Source of the DNA: Durusdinium trenchii | Lineage: Eukaryota; Sar; Dinophyceae; Suessiales; Symbiodiniaceae | Direction: 5' to 3' | Length of the DNA: 64,000 nucleotides | NCBI GenBank assembly: GCA_963970005.1 | Contig: CAXAMN010025361.1 | Span: 1,553,427-1,617,426 of the forward strand | Shown here: positions 12,160 through 23,570 of the stretch, piece by piece | How the letters are laid out: the number at the start of each line of letters is the position of its first letter | Numbering within the stretch: position 1 is the stretch's first letter | Translations under genes and position numbers: made by a program | Notes under the pieces: model-generated | What the model saw: only the letters and a program-made list of their open reading frames with translations | Told to the model about the DNA's origin: nothing | Databases searched by the model: none

Positions 12160-12241
12160 AATGGCATTGGAAAAGAAGACCCAATTTGGTGCGAGGGCAC
12201 TCCAACACGTGCTGAAGAAGGTACTCCTAGACGAAGAACAC
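12160..12241 (+). CDS. Candidate exon with ClpX-like C-terminal helix motif
   Basis: An 82-bp open segment bounded by GCAG at its 5' end and GT (CAC|GTCACC) at its 3' end. It reads MALEKKTQFGARALQHVLKK, then VLLDEEH. The GAR-x-L and LLD spacing resembles the C-terminal small domain of AAA+ unfoldases of the ClpX/HslU type, where a GARxLR helix precedes an acidic end. No Walker A or B exon was found nearby, and the strand is opposite to that of the firm genes. The motif is short enough to have arisen by chance. Confidence 0.3.
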
Positions 12242-13127
12242 GTCACCAATGAAGATACACGGATACAGAATGATACAAATATACGATTATGTTATACAAA
12301 GCCCCAAGTGTTCCTAGCGACACCTCATCAAAGCGAATGGCCCCAAAAATAGCCACGATTGGCTTCTTTTTTCTGCAAGCGGGATTGGTTCCAAGGATTG
12401 TTGGCCAAGGATGTTCAACATCTTCAAACCCTTGGCTGCAAGGGTATTGTAGAGGGTCTTGTCGTGTTTCCAGGTGATCTTTTGACATGAAAAACAACTC
12501 AGATCAACTCAGCATATCTCAGCATCCAGATCATCCACTTCTTCCACCGGATCATCCAACGTCATTTCTGAGAGTCCCATGTTTCTCGCGCCTCAGCATT
12601 AGGAGAGAACATCTTGTCCTGCCCGCCACGTCCGCTCCAAACAGAGATGTCCCATGCCCAAAGTCGATGCTCCAGAGTTCTCAAATGGCCAGGATGATGG
12701 CAAGGATTGGCATCAATTCCCTTGTGTTGTGTTTGGGGGTCAGTGGTCAGCCTTGAAAAGCAATTATATAGTCTTTAGCAAGCTGTGAAATCGCAGAAGC
12801 CAGAAAGCGTTCTAACATTCCAAATCGCCAGCCCTAGCACGTGTCATTGAGAAATGTGGTTCTTACCAGTAGCTTGAGCTGCCGATTGTTGTGGCTTCGT
12901 AGCCAAAGCACTGCAGTCCAACCCGGGTTTTTATGAAAATGGCTCCTCGGACCTTTTATGTTATCGCTTTCGCGAGTCCCGCCCACCCTGCCAGTCCTTG
13001 CTTCCCGTGACTCAATGCTGCAAGAACGCAACAAACCAGCGAAGAATAAGTCTTCTGCTGGATTTGAGCCACAAATTAGCTGCAGAGTGGATGGCGTTCC
13101 AAATCTCTGAGAAAACGGCACAAAATC

Positions 13128-13250
13128 ATATATAATATAATATAATATAATATAATACAATATAATACAATATATAATATATAATATATAATATACAATA
13201 TATAATATATAATATATAATATATAATATATACTATATATATACAATCTG
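13128..13250. repeat. AT-rich microsatellite (TATAA / ATATAATAT units)
   Basis: About 120 bp of near-pure A/T with a period of 5 to 9 bp and occasional C. Confidence 0.9.
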
Positions 13251-13677
13251 CTGGGGAGATCGGTGAGTCACTGCCGGAAAAAACCTTGACACCCCGTCAA
13301 CCTCAAAACCCTTCAAAGGGCTAGGGGTCTTCCGTGTTCGACACAGGTCAAGCCTGATGGGACATTGATGGGACATTGCTAGAGATCCAACCCACAGCCA
13401 GATCTTGCAGTCTTGGGCTGCATCTGTTGCAACCCGCCCGAGAGTGGTGGGCCCACAGGGGCCTGTGGGTCTTGGCTTCACCCTTTTCCAGCATGTTCGA
13501 GACGCTTTTCACCGATCAATGATCAATCAAACGAAACCATCAAAACCTGACTGCCCAAGCCAACGACCAACCAAGGGCCTCGAACGCCTGGTGCGGCCAG
13601 GCTCCCGGACTCCCAGCGAGTCTAAGGCGTTTCGCATGGCCTGCCGACCGGGTCGCTTGGAGCGAACTGAAACACAC

Positions 13678-13776
13678 AGCGCCTTCGACTACTTTGGTCA
13701 TAACGTTCAAGAGGTTAGCCTCGATGTTCTGACAGCAAACCCGCAGAAACACCTCAAAAAACGCCCCAGCCATGTT
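13678..13776 (-). CDS. Candidate 33-codon exon, unknown protein
   Basis: Open segment with AG (GCCCAG) before it and GT (GCT|GTGTGT) after it, phase 0 at both ends. The encoded peptide is amphipathic and helical (MAGAFFEVFLRVCCQNIEAN, then a Val-rich end). No family is recognised. Same strand as the firm genes. Confidence 0.35.
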
Positions 13777-14768
13777 CTGGGCTTCACATCAGTGGCTCTC
13801 ATCCCATCCACCTTCCCCATCCACCTTCCCCCACAGCAATATCTTGCTTGAAAGCAACCCGCCTGCGCATGGCCGTCGCCTGCCCACGGCGGATCTAAAC
13901 CTGGTCGTCCTTCCCCATCGACTGTGAGTCCCGCATGAGAGTCCCACAGATGGGCTGGAGTCATGTAGACTCTTGATGAATAAAACCCCCAGGCCTAAAG
14001 ATCTTTTACAATCAAAATGGTTTAAATTAATCAAAAGTCTACATGATCCACACCGTAGAACCATTCACTACAGTGGAACAGTCCACTTGGAGTGAGAATG
14101 CCAGGAGTTGCCATCAAGGCCCCTTCTAGACGTCTGAATCATGCATTGTTGGAACTTGTGATAGAATTTAGTTGTGAGTTGTGTGTGCATGAACACACCA
14201 AAAGGCAGCTGCTTTCACAAGCTTTCGCAGGGCCCAATGTTCTCAACAAAGCTTACGGTGCACATTAATGAGTTCCTTTGTATAAAATATTTCATTTGAT
14301 ACAACCTTGCTGATCTCTCTCTCCCTAGAAAGCCAGCTCAGCACCCGTTAAAGTCATCTCGTTCCGAAACACATGTGCATTCCCCATTTCTCGGCCGAGT
14401 TGGTGCCGCGTGGATGCTGTGCTGCAGGTTGGACGCAAAACACAGATAGCATGGATGCTGCTTCCAAGTCCTGTGCCAGTCCAAACGTAGTCCATCCGTG
14501 TCCATCCAAAATCACTGCAAACACCTGATCGATACCCAAAGCTTTTTTGAAAACAAACACCGGATCTGATACCCAATTGCCCATTCGCCAAGGCAGATCC
14601 AATGCCCCACTGCCCCACTCACTGCGATCAGCAACCTCCCGAGGTACTTCGAACCCACCCCCCTTGGCAACGCCAAGCGCGGGAGCTCGCTTCGCAGAGC
14701 GCCGCCTCCGCCGCCGCAAGCGCCGCCTCCACCCTTGGCGTGAAGAGGGTGACCAGTGACGCTACGTT

Positions 14769-14815
14769 CGGGGCTCCTGGCCTTACTACTAGGAGCATTC
14801 TTGCTTCTAGTAACT
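14769..14815. repeat. CTAGTAG modular repeat fragment
   Basis: GGGGCTCCTGGCC, then TTACTACTAGGAGC, then a diverged TTGCTTCTAGTAAC end. Confidence 0.75.
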
Positions 14816-15568
14816 AAGGTAATCGTGTATTGTTTCTTGGAACTTGGGTGCCCGGATGGCCAACCACATTGTTGTTCATGCCCAACTACTCCTTTTAGAG
14901 CGCCCAAAGCATCTGTCAAGCGCCCAAAGCTTTGATTCCCTGTTTCTGCAGAGCAGCTCTGGCCTGGATGTGGGATGTGGGATCCTGCCCCCTTCGATTT
15001 AGCAAGATTCTGGACCACATCCCTCAAGCTCTGATGTCATACATAGAATACAGGCTTCATTGCATCACCTCACCCAACTTCCTGCTGTCAAATCTGGGGA
15101 TCAAGCCATTGCCATTCCGTAGCCTGCAAAAGGCAACGCGGAAAAAAAGGGTCACGGCTGGCCCTGTAGCATGGGCCGCAAAAAGTTCCAACAAATGTTG
15201 GGAACGTGTGGTTCTTGTTTCTCTAACCCAGCCCGTGTTTTCACCCACTCCAGCGACGATTTTGGAGAGCTCAAAAATCACACGGTGGCTCTCTCCGACT
15301 CCTCGCATGGGAGGTCGATATCCCCTTGAGGCTTCGGTTTCTTAGGGTCGATTCGTTGACCCCGAGCCCAGGGCCTAGCCGCCTAGCCCCTAGCATGGAC
15401 AAACTCGTCGGGGTACGCCGCAAGGAACATATACAGTAGGTCTATATATATATATATATATGTCTGTTTTCACTGTATATTCATGTTTCACCTTGCTTCA
15501 CCATCCTTCACCAACACGAAGGGAAATTCCACCTACGCAAGAACATGGACATGACCGACGCATGCCTG

Positions 15569-16246
15569 TCACAAGCAACAAAAAGAATCGGCGGAATCCT
15601 TGCCTCCACAGCCACAGCCACCATAGTTGCCACAGCCACTGCCGCAGGCGTTGCCGTAGCCACAGCCGCTGCACACGCTGTTGCCACAACTTCCACAGCC
15701 ATTGCAGCCGCCACAGCCGTTGCAACCACAGCCGGCGCAGCCGCCGGCGCAGCCGCCGGCGCAGCCACCGGCACAGCCGCCGGCGCAGCCACCGGCACAG
15801 CAGCTGCCGCAGCCGCCACCGCACCCGTAGCAGCCACCACAACCACTGCAACCGCTGCCACCGCAGCCACTGCAACCGCCACCGCCGCATCCACAGCAGT
15901 TACCGCAGCCACTGCAGCCGCCACAGCCTGCACAGCCGCCACAGCCACCACATCCGCAGCAGCCACTGCAGCCGGGACAACCTCCACAGCCACTGCAGCC
16001 ACCACACCCACTGCAACCACAAGCATTGCAGCCACAGCCTCCACAACCACCACAGCCAGTGCAGTTGCATCCACCACAGCCGCCACAGCCTGCACAGCCG
16101 CCGCAGCCAGCGCAACCGCAGCCTGCACAACCGCCGCAACAGCCACAGCCACTGCCACTGCTGCAACCGCCACAAGCTCCACTGCAACCACCTTGCAAAT
16201 TTTGTCGTTGGACGGCGTTCTGATCATGGGAAGTATGTTCTACCAT
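15569..16246 (-). CDS. Possible Cys-Gly repeat protein
   Basis: On the minus strand this frame encodes about 225 residues made almost wholly of Gly-Cys-Xaa-type triplets ([12 protein letters not shown]), with a unique start and a [10 protein letters not shown] end before the stop. Such a protein could be a metal-binding or secreted structural protein, but no signal peptide is visible. Nearly every other frame of the same tract is also open (Ala-Thr/Ala-Val, Gln-Pro, His-Ser and Trp-Leu types), because the DNA is a trinucleotide-based repeat. Openness alone therefore says nothing about which frame, if any, is used. The minus strand is favoured only because the firm genes are there. Confidence 0.3.
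   Translation of the reverse strand: MVEHTSHDQNAVQRQNLQGGCSGACGGCSSGSGCGCCGGCAGCGCAGCGGCAGCGGCGGCNCTGCGGCGGCGCNACGCSGCGGCSGCGGCPGCSGCCGCGGCGGCAGCGGCSGCGNCCGCGGGGCSGCGGSGCSGCGGCYGCGGGCGSCCAGGCAGGCAGGCAGGCAGGCAGCGCNGCGGCNGCGSCGNSVCSGCGYGNACGSGCGNYGGCGCGGKDSADSFCCL
15600..16190. repeat. GCC/CCA-rich trinucleotide repeat tract
   Basis: Irregular CCACAGCCG/GCAGCC triplet repeat of about 590 bp, with a cleaner 12-bp unit (GGCGCAGCCGCC) around 15733-15800. Confidence 0.9.
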
Positions 16247-17815
16247 TCGACGGATGTTACGTTCTACATCATTCTACTGATGGACTCTTCTTGATATCTT
16301 ACGATCTGAATCCTAGAGCTGGCGCTTTTTCTTCGCGTCTGGGTGTTTTTCTCTGTCGGCGTCGTCTACACCGATGTGGGGCACCCGGAAGGGCTGCAAA
16401 GCGATTCTCCGGCTGGTACAAGGTGGCCAGACCTCAGGCATCGAATGACCCACGGTGACGAACGCCGACCCACGGGGCGAGGACGATCGGCGTCAGCCCG
16501 CGGTAGAAAGACGCGCGGCCTGCGACATGAGTGAGGGACTCCAGCGGCGAAAACGAAGGCAGAGAAAATGGCGCGGTTGGTTGGGCAGATGTCCCGGCTG
16601 AGGCTGAGGTCCACTTTTTGAAGAGAACAGAAGAAGATACAAGTAACTTGTGGTATGTTTTAGACTCTTAGACGAAAAGCTAATGAAACTGTCCAACGCA
16701 TCACCGTCGCCCAGGGATGTTTTCTAGCCGCTGATTCTGCCCACGAGTATCACTAACACAAATCAAGAAAACTGTAAGAAACCACCCCTTAGTTTCAAAT
16801 CGTTTCTGCTGCTTGTCCTCGATCGACTGTCAGATGTCACAAAAACAACTGAAGCCCTTCAGACAGACTGGAGCCCTTCAAGCGCTTTTTGCTGTGCGTC
16901 CCGGGCAGTTCTTCATGTAGTCAACCTTCTGGTTTTGCACATCCTGAGCGTCGGAAGCAACACCGAACAGAAAGCACTCAATCTGGATCTCTCAATAGGA
17001 GACTTGGAGTCGAAGACCAAAGACGACGTGCGCCAAGTGCGCTGGACCCTTCGATCGACGAATCTCTCGTTGAGGAAGGCTTCCGTGAGTCCTTCTCCTG
17101 AGAAAAATAGGATATTGAGCACCAACTCATAACCACATCATCCAAAGTTTGTCTCATCCGAGTCTCATCCCCATGCAAGTGAGTTGCCGGTGTTGAAACA
17201 GTTTATTGGTTTTTTTCGTCAAGAAGACCGCTCCCCTGGAGCCATCTCACCCCTCCCATGCGTGCGGCCCGCATCGGCGTGCGCACCTGCGGCGGAGATG
17301 CATGCCTGATTGTGGCAACAGCTCTGGGTCTCAGGCAATGGCCCTTCCTCCAAATCATTTAGCCAAAATCCTTTCCTTGATCTCTGAAAAAGGATCTTGG
17401 GATCTTTCTGACACATCTTCCAACAAGGTGCCTTTTGATGTCATTTCTGTTCGTTCATGTTAGTTATTGCAGTTGAGAATCATTCATGGGCCTTCCATTC
17501 CAAAGCAAATGCAGTCGTGGGGTAAACCTATTCCGGTACTTCCTGACGGACGACTTGTGTTCATCAACGAAACTTCCACCAACCCTGGGATATCCTGTGG
17601 ATCTCCACCTCGATCTTCCCTGGTCTTTCCAGAAAAGCTCCAAGTTGAATGTCGGTTGAAACTTTCTTGGTTTTGCATGGTGGTCATGGAGTATCAACTA
17701 CTTGCAGGATCCAAGACATCTCTGGATTTTGCTTGGCAATCTGCGACTCGTCGACTCGGGAGTCAGTCACCGCGATCGCATGCCGTGGGGACCCGATCGA
17801 ACCCCGAGACCGAGA
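16247..17815. other. Stretch without a firm gene
   Basis: No domain or paired splice structure stands out. A plus-strand frame ending near 17428 (NHLAKILSLISEKGSWDLSD, followed by a GT) is protein-like but isolated. Confidence 0.45.
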
Positions 17816-18275
17816 CTGCGCAGGCACAATGCCAAATGGTATACGATGCCAATCGTATGTACACTTGGAGAATAGTTCGGTGTTTGGAACAAGCTCCCAG
17901 ATACTTTCCATGTGAAGTTTGACCTGAAGAAACAGTTGCGAGTGAAACTCCACAAAACGAAACTACCGAAAACATTGAGACTCACACTCCAAACAGCTGA
18001 GCTTTTGACATCTGCTGCTGGTGCTGCTGCTGCTGCTGCATCTGCATCTGCTGCTGTTGCATCTGCTGTTGTTGTTGCTGGTGTTGTTGCTGCTGTTGCT
18101 GTTGCTGCTGGATTTGCTGTTGCATCTGCTGTTGTTGGTTCATCTGCTGCTGGAGCTGCTGCTCCTGCTGCATTTGCTGGTGCTGGTGCTGTTGTATCTG
18201 GGGTTGCTGCGGCATTTGCGACCCTGGCTGCGGCCTTAGGCACTGCAACGGGGACTCAACAACGAGACGGTCCAA
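17816..18275 (-). CDS. Poly-Gln/Met exon and following exon, unknown gene
   Basis: From about 18240 to 17988 the minus strand encodes a Gln-rich, Met-interspersed tract (runs such as QQQQQQQQQ broken by M and H) ending QLFG at a GT donor (GGA|GTGTGAGT, 17987). A 64-bp intron with acceptor TTCTTCAG leads to an exon starting at 17923 in matching phase, whose peptide begins VKLHMESIWELVPN and stays open to about 17816. The neighbouring GTGAGT two bases on is an alternative donor with another phase. Gln/Met-rich tracts are common in transcription and RNA-binding proteins; no folded domain is visible here, so function is unknown. The 5' boundary is not resolved. Confidence 0.45.
18003..18215. repeat. 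CTG/CAG trinucleotide repeat
   Basis: Interrupted CTG/TTG/CTG repeat of about 210 bp; on the minus strand it is the poly-Gln coding tract. Confidence 0.9.
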
Positions 18276-21052
18276 CGATATTCAGTTTTGATCCACCTAC
18301 TGAATCAGGGCCTGCTGGGTCCCCTCGCAAAAGATCCCCCGTTGGAAAATGCCGGGACCACCGGGACAAGCCTCCAACATGCAAATACTTATCCCATCCC
18401 ACCCCATCCCCATCTGGGATCGACCTGACGATCGCCGCTTCGATCGGACGGAGCCCAATGGATCGGAACATCCACACGGGCCGCTCGACGGCGCGCACGA
18501 CTGCGCGACGCGGGGTGCTCTGAGGCTCCGTTCGCGTTGAAGAGGTCCGGGAAGCCGCCTGGGACCCAGTGGTTGGTCCGTGTGGTTGTTTTTGAACGGT
18601 CCACACCCAGCAGGGCTGGGGTAGAGTGTGGTTGTTTTTGGAGCTGAAGTGGTGTGGTTGTTTTGGCAGGCACTAATCATGGGTTCGGGCCAAATTGGTT
18701 GCGGGGGGGGCCATTCTAGCAAACGCACATGTTTCAAGAAGTGTGCGTCCCTTTTTCACCTTCAGATGAACGAACTAACTACTGGAAACCCATGAAGTGA
18801 CCATGCTCCCACATTTCTACACAATCCTGGAATGAAATCTGAGAAGATACTCAATTCACCTGTCTTGGAAGACAGGGCAGTCGCCCCAGCCCTTCCCATG
18901 GCCTCCGAGTCCCGCTTGCCTTGTTTGGGGTCGGCCGATGTTTGGGGCACGGGCACCGGAGACCCACCCCGCCCCGTTAAACCTGAAGGCGCGTACCACG
19001 ACCCTCCGGCAACGAGAAGCCAGCGAGTTTCTCCCCACCTCCACTCGGGTGGGAGGCCTCCAGTGGGGCGGCTTGATGCGAATTTGTCGTGCGGAGGGAC
19101 AGCCAGAGAGGTGGTTGGGTCTGATCCAGATTCATGAAGGACCCTCAATGGGGGCGTTTATGAGAAAATGGCCGCCAACAGAGGTGATTCCGGGGTGTCT
19201 ATGAACCACGCGTCTTGGGGGTCCTGGCAGAGAGAGGGGGTCAAAGCTGTAGAGTATCCCCAGTATCCCCCATCCAGAAACCTCTACGAGAAGTCGAAGT
19301 CATCAACTGGCCCCGACTCCAGGGCTGCAGGCCACCCATCCTCGGCCCTCCAAGTGTCATGCAAAGATTGCTTTGGCAAATTGGGCACCCACCAAATGGT
19401 GTCAGGTCCATGGACAACCCCACACTTACTTGTGACTTGTGGTCTCCAGACAGGACCCCCAAACGGGAAGCGCCCAGTCCTCCGAAAATGAGCTCCATCT
19501 CTCAGAACGCTCCGCTGATAACCGAAAACGGAACGGCGCCGTCTCCGGGGAGAAGCGAAAACGCGGACCCCACGGCCCTTCATCCACCGCATCCTGGATC
19601 TGTCGGGCCAGGCCACTTCCGTCATGGTTCACCCGTGACATTTCGTATGTTCCAAAGTGCCCGGAAGCTTTTCATCTGTTTATTCGCCTCTTTGGATCAT
19701 TGTTGAGTCCAGTGGTGTTTAACCATGTTTAAAGAACCCAAGCGGAACAAATGCTACGGGTCAATCCTTTGATCTCTTGTTCGCTCGCGATCTCTTGTTC
19801 CAAGGGCTCCAGGCTCTCCGGTCTAAGCCAAACCAGCCGAACCACCCGACTCCGTTCCCTGCCTGTGTAGCATGGGGCCTCGATTGGGAGAAGGACCCAA
19901 ACACGTGGCCCCCAAACGAAGCATTGGAAAATGACCCGGGTTGTACTATATATGCCAGCACCTAAAGGGTGGTTCATAGACATCCCTGACTGGGCTGTGC
20001 CATGTTTTTCCCGCTAGCACACATAGGCTCCCAACAGCTCAAAGAAAGGAGGATCCAAAAAATGCCAAATAGCGACGACGATTACTGGGCTTGCATAGCA
20101 CTGAGCGAAACCTAAAGACTCCACACACACACACCAAAAAAACTACCCGATTCATGACAGGCTGGATTTGGGACGTCGCTTCCAATTTCAGAATGACTTC
20201 TGGCGATGGATCCTCGAGACTGCCATGCGCGCTAGGCTGCCCCGGGCCCCTTCAGGCTCCAGGTCTTGATTCCATCTGGCTCTGCAGGAAGAATTCAACC
20301 TATCTTCGGATGTTCGACCTCCCAGCTAAGCCAAGCCATGCTAAGCCAAGCCTGGGACAAGGAATCGGACCCGACCGGTTGGGAGCATTGGGACCGTTGG
20401 GACCACGCTCACCAGCCACCCGGTCCTCGGTCGATACGCCAAGTGGCGCCGTTGGGGAGTTGAACCTCAGGAGCCGGGCGTTCCCCGTTCTGCGAAGAAG
20501 GAAAGCCTTCGGACCCCGGAGAGGACGATCCGATGATCGGAGGGCACCTTCCCTGTTTCAGGTCTCTCAGACGCTTTGCCCCGCGCACAACGGCGGTTCT
20601 TTCAAAAAGCTTCAGACCTGAGCCATTGGTCACACATTCATCGGTCCGGTCTTCCCCTTCCTTCTGCAGGCTGGGGCTCCTCGCTGCGCAAAGCCCTCGT
20701 GCGGCCGCGCAAAGCTCTCCTGTGCCTCGTCCGTGTCACCGGTGCGGTGAAAGGGGCGCCAGGAACCGCCGGAGTCCGGTGGAACACCCCAATTCAGAAA
20801 GGTCAAGATGTGTCCGCAGACACAGGCTAGCACATCTTCCTTCAACTGAAACTGGATAGATCCACAGATCCACTAATTCAATTCTGATCTAGCCCTTCGA
20901 AATGTTTGGTAGCACCGGACAGGATTGGATGGACCAAACACCTCGAGAGCCGAGAAATCAATAGAATCCAAATCATGTGCAAAAATGTTTGTGGATGAAA
21001 AATCTCTTGAACCGTTTCTAATAAAAAGGTAAAACCAAGAAAAATGAGGACA
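18276..21052. other. Stretch without a supported gene
   Basis: Several overlapping frames of 60 to 170 codons occur on both strands, but none shows a domain, a consistent exon chain or a repeat structure worth naming. Confidence 0.45.
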
Positions 21053-21082
21053 GGGCATCGCTACTAGGAGCAAGGACGCTAC
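21053..21082. repeat. CTAGTAG module abutting an exon donor
   Basis: Read on the minus strand: GTAGCGTCCTTGCTCCTAG, then TAGCGATGCCC. Its first two bases are the GT donor of the exon at 21083-21212. Confidence 0.75.
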
Positions 21083-21212
21083 TTGTCCCAAAGCGCTCTG
21101 TCTCGGCCTCGAAGCTCCCCAGCAAGTCCACGGTGGCCTGAACACAGCAGCGGCAAAACTCCGCGGGGCACCGACTCTGCTCCAGTTTCAAGCGCTGTAG
21201 CGTGGCGCACAC
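21083..21212 (-). CDS. Isolated exon, unknown protein
   Basis: A 130-bp open segment preceded by a pyrimidine-rich acceptor (TTTTGTTACAG) and followed by a GT donor (GGGACAA|GTAGCG). It encodes 43 residues plus one base; the peptide (VCATLQRLKLEQSRCPAEF, then a Cys-containing helix and an acidic end) has the composition of a helical protein. No family recognised. The donor sits in a dispersed CTAGTAG module. The frame is also open upstream of the acceptor, so the 5' edge is uncertain. Confidence 0.45.
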
Positions 21213-21533
21213 CTGTAACAAAACCACCTTGAGGCCCCTGACTGCAGCTGGATTGGGCCGCGCAGCGACTTGCCGCTCGCGCCGTTCACTCGGCTCGTGC
21301 CGCTCCGTGACCCGCTCGTGCCGGCGTTCCTGGGTTCGGGATGGGGAGCCAAGGGGGACAGATATCTCCAGCCTAATAGGGCCTATAATAGGGCCAAAAA
21401 AGCGCTTTCCTGTCTGGTCCAATGTACAAGATCTACAAGTAGTGTGGGGTGAATTCCCATGGGTGATCCCGACAGGAAGCAGCTGGTATGGTGAATCCCG
21501 GTGAAACATCTAGGTCCAAGTCCAAGAAAGAGC

Positions 21534-21717
21534 ACACCTTTTTGTTGCTTCTCGTTCTTGTTCCTAATAGCTTCTTGCTCCTAGTAGCACGGCCCGGAGC
21601 CCCTAGTAGCGTCCTTGCTCCTAGTAGTGATGCCAGGAGCCCCTAGTAGCTTCTTGTTCCTAGTAGTACGGCCAGTAGCGATGCCAGGAGCCTTCTTGTT
21701 CCTAGTAGCTTCCTGTT
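21534..21717. repeat. CTAGTAG modular repeat array
   Basis: About nine modules in the CTAGTAG orientation, alternating CTTCTTGTTC, CACGGCCCGGAGCCC, CGTCCTTGCTC and TGATGCCAGGAGCCC types. Confidence 0.9.
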
Positions 21718-21930
21718 GCGTTTTGAACAAGATTTATCAAATTGACGTCCTCTGATGTCCCTCACATCAATCAATCAATCAATCTGGAAATCTAGGACCC
21801 GCAGCGTCTCTCAGCAGCTATAATATTACATATATAAATATATATTATTTATAGACCCCAGTTGAGAGGCCCTGGTACCTGGCAACCCGGAAGAACTTGT
21901 GAATGCTTGCTTTATTTGGCCCCCCACAAC

Positions 21931-22001
21931 TTCTTGCTACTAGTGGCGATGCAGTTGTTACTAGTAGCGATGCCCCTGCTGCTAGTAGCTTCTTGCTACT
22001 T
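21931..22001. repeat. CTAGTAG modular repeat cluster
   Basis: Modules CTAGTGGCGATGCAGTTGTTA, CTAGTAGCGATGCCCCTGCTG and CTAGTAGCTTCTTGCTA in direct order. Confidence 0.85.
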
Positions 22002-22515
22002 AGATTTTGCCCCAAACTTCACCTGGTCACAGATTTGGCGCCTCAGATTCTGACCATTTACCACCACCCCACTCTGCCCTCCATGCCCTGCCAAGTGACC
22101 CCCCGTTCGCCAGCGCGCGCCCTGGGCGGCCCACGCGCCTCACGGGAGACGGGGACGCCGCACCGTGACCCGCGTTCGATGAGATCTTTGGTCTTGATGA
22201 TTCGATGCACTCGGATCTCTAAGGTTGAGGAGGCATCCACTCCCTACACATCCTACCATGGCTGTTTTGGGAGTCACACCCAAAACAGTGCTCTGGATCC
22301 AAAAACAAGACAGAAATGGGATGTAGTACAAATGGGCGATCTTGTGTCACATTTCTATATGTATATATATATATACTTGAGGCCAAGGGGGGGGGCGAAA
22401 GCTAGCGCTCCAGAATGGGAAAGTGGAGGGCAGCGAGGTAGGAAAAAACACGGCGCTCTTTTTGGAGGCAGGGGTGAAGAGTCCTTTATATGTGGCTCTT
22501 TGCCCGGATCCTCCT

Positions 22516-22680
22516 GCGAGAGAAGAGAGAGAAGAGAGACGGAAAGACGAGAGACAGAGAGGAGAGAGAGAGAGAGAGGAGAGAGAGATGAGAGAGATGA
22601 GAAAGAGATGAGAGAGATGAGAGAGATGAGAGAGACAGTGAGACAGTGAGAGAGTGAGAGAGTGAGAGTGAGAGTGAGCG
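22516..22680. repeat. GA-rich low-complexity tract
   Basis: AGAGAGA/GATGAGAGA units over about 165 bp, purine-only on the plus strand. Confidence 0.9.
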
Positions 22681-22741
22681 AGTGCGGCCGCAAGATAACC
22701 AACGCTAACCGCATGCCAAAGAGCGACGACAGGACGGAGTC

Positions 22742-22877
22742 GAACTTGCGAAGAGGGAGGAGGGAGGAGGGAGGGAGGGAAGATGGGAGGAAGACGAAGA
22801 CAAGGAGGAGGAGAGGGGAGGTGGGGAGAGGGGAGGTGGGGAGAGGGGAGGAGCGGGGGGGGGGGGGGGGGGGGGGG
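22742..22877. repeat. G-rich minisatellite ending in a 23-base G run
   Basis: GGGAGGTGGGGAGA units followed by an uninterrupted G run at 22855-22877. The many GGG/GGGG blocks give clear G-quadruplex potential. Confidence 0.9.
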
Positions 22878-22879
22878 TC

Positions 22880-22977
22880 TTCGACCTGAATAATCAGGGG
22901 TTAGGATTTGCACCCGGTCGAAAGAAACCTTGCTATCGCAAGAGTAACTCCAGCTAGCTTCGCTAGCTTTCGTGATA
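22880..22977 (+). ncRNA. Structured two-hairpin element, copy 1
   Basis: Contains a 7-bp stem TTCGACC (22880-22886) / GGTCGAA (22916-22922), then hairpin CTTGC-tatc-GCAAG (22929-22942), a spacer with AACTC, hairpin GCTAGC-ttc-GCTAGC (22953-22967) and the box TTTCGTGATA. The last 49 nt recur at 32363-32411 with compensatory stem changes. No known RNA family is recognised; it may be part of a SINE. Strand is assigned arbitrarily. Confidence 0.4.
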
Positions 22978-23489
22978 TATATATATATATCAATCTGTCA
23001 CACTCCTTGGAACATGGTTTCATGCAGTGAAAACCACCTGTTCGGCCTTCGGAAATGGTCCTCCTTTCCGTGCCATGCCACTTCCATGATCATTCCAGGG
23101 AGTGTAATCAGTGCACCGGACATGTTTCCTTCATTTAAGGGCCCCACAACACGGTGCCTGACGCTCGGCCGGAGAGCCGTGTGGGCGCCCCCACCGAGGC
23201 GGCCTCACAAAAGAGGTCTGGAGACCTAGTATGGGACGCAGTATGGGGTAAGTGCAAGGTCCCCCCCTTCCGCCGGAGCATCCCCGGTGTTGGCCTCTGG
23301 GCTAGGTGTCCGCCGGTCGTTCCGCCGCCGGTCGTCGCCTGGCACAAATACGACTTGCGCGAGAAAAGCGAGTCAGAACAAAGGAAGAGTCTTAAGTGGT
23401 GCGACCGAGTTGATTGTTGCTTCTGCGGCGTTTCTCACAGCTCTTAGGTGGAACAAATCATGCAGTTGGCGGTTGACAGACATTTGCAT

Positions 23490-23570
23490 GTGTATATATA
23501 TATATGTGTGTTTAACTATATTGTATATTATATTATATATATAAAATATATATATATATAATACATATAT
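23490..23570. repeat. TA-rich microsatellite
   Basis: Two TA runs separated by a short TG-containing spacer. Confidence 0.85.

Larger units (their letters stand above)
12242..15568. other. Stretch with repeats and one weak exon candidate
   Basis: Holds an AT-rich microsatellite, one CTAGTAG fragment, a 99-bp exon candidate at 13.7 kb and a TA run at about 15446-15461. Nothing else is supported. Confidence 0.5.

Noticed and set aside
11609-12352. 247-codon plus-strand frame as one protein
   Set aside because: Only the 27 codons from 12161 look protein-like; the rest is Arg/Pro/Gly-rich read-through with unused splice sites.
22423-22913. Ser/Leu/Pro-rich minus-strand frames at 22.35-22.9 kb
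   Set aside because: They are translations of the GA- and G-rich low-complexity tracts.
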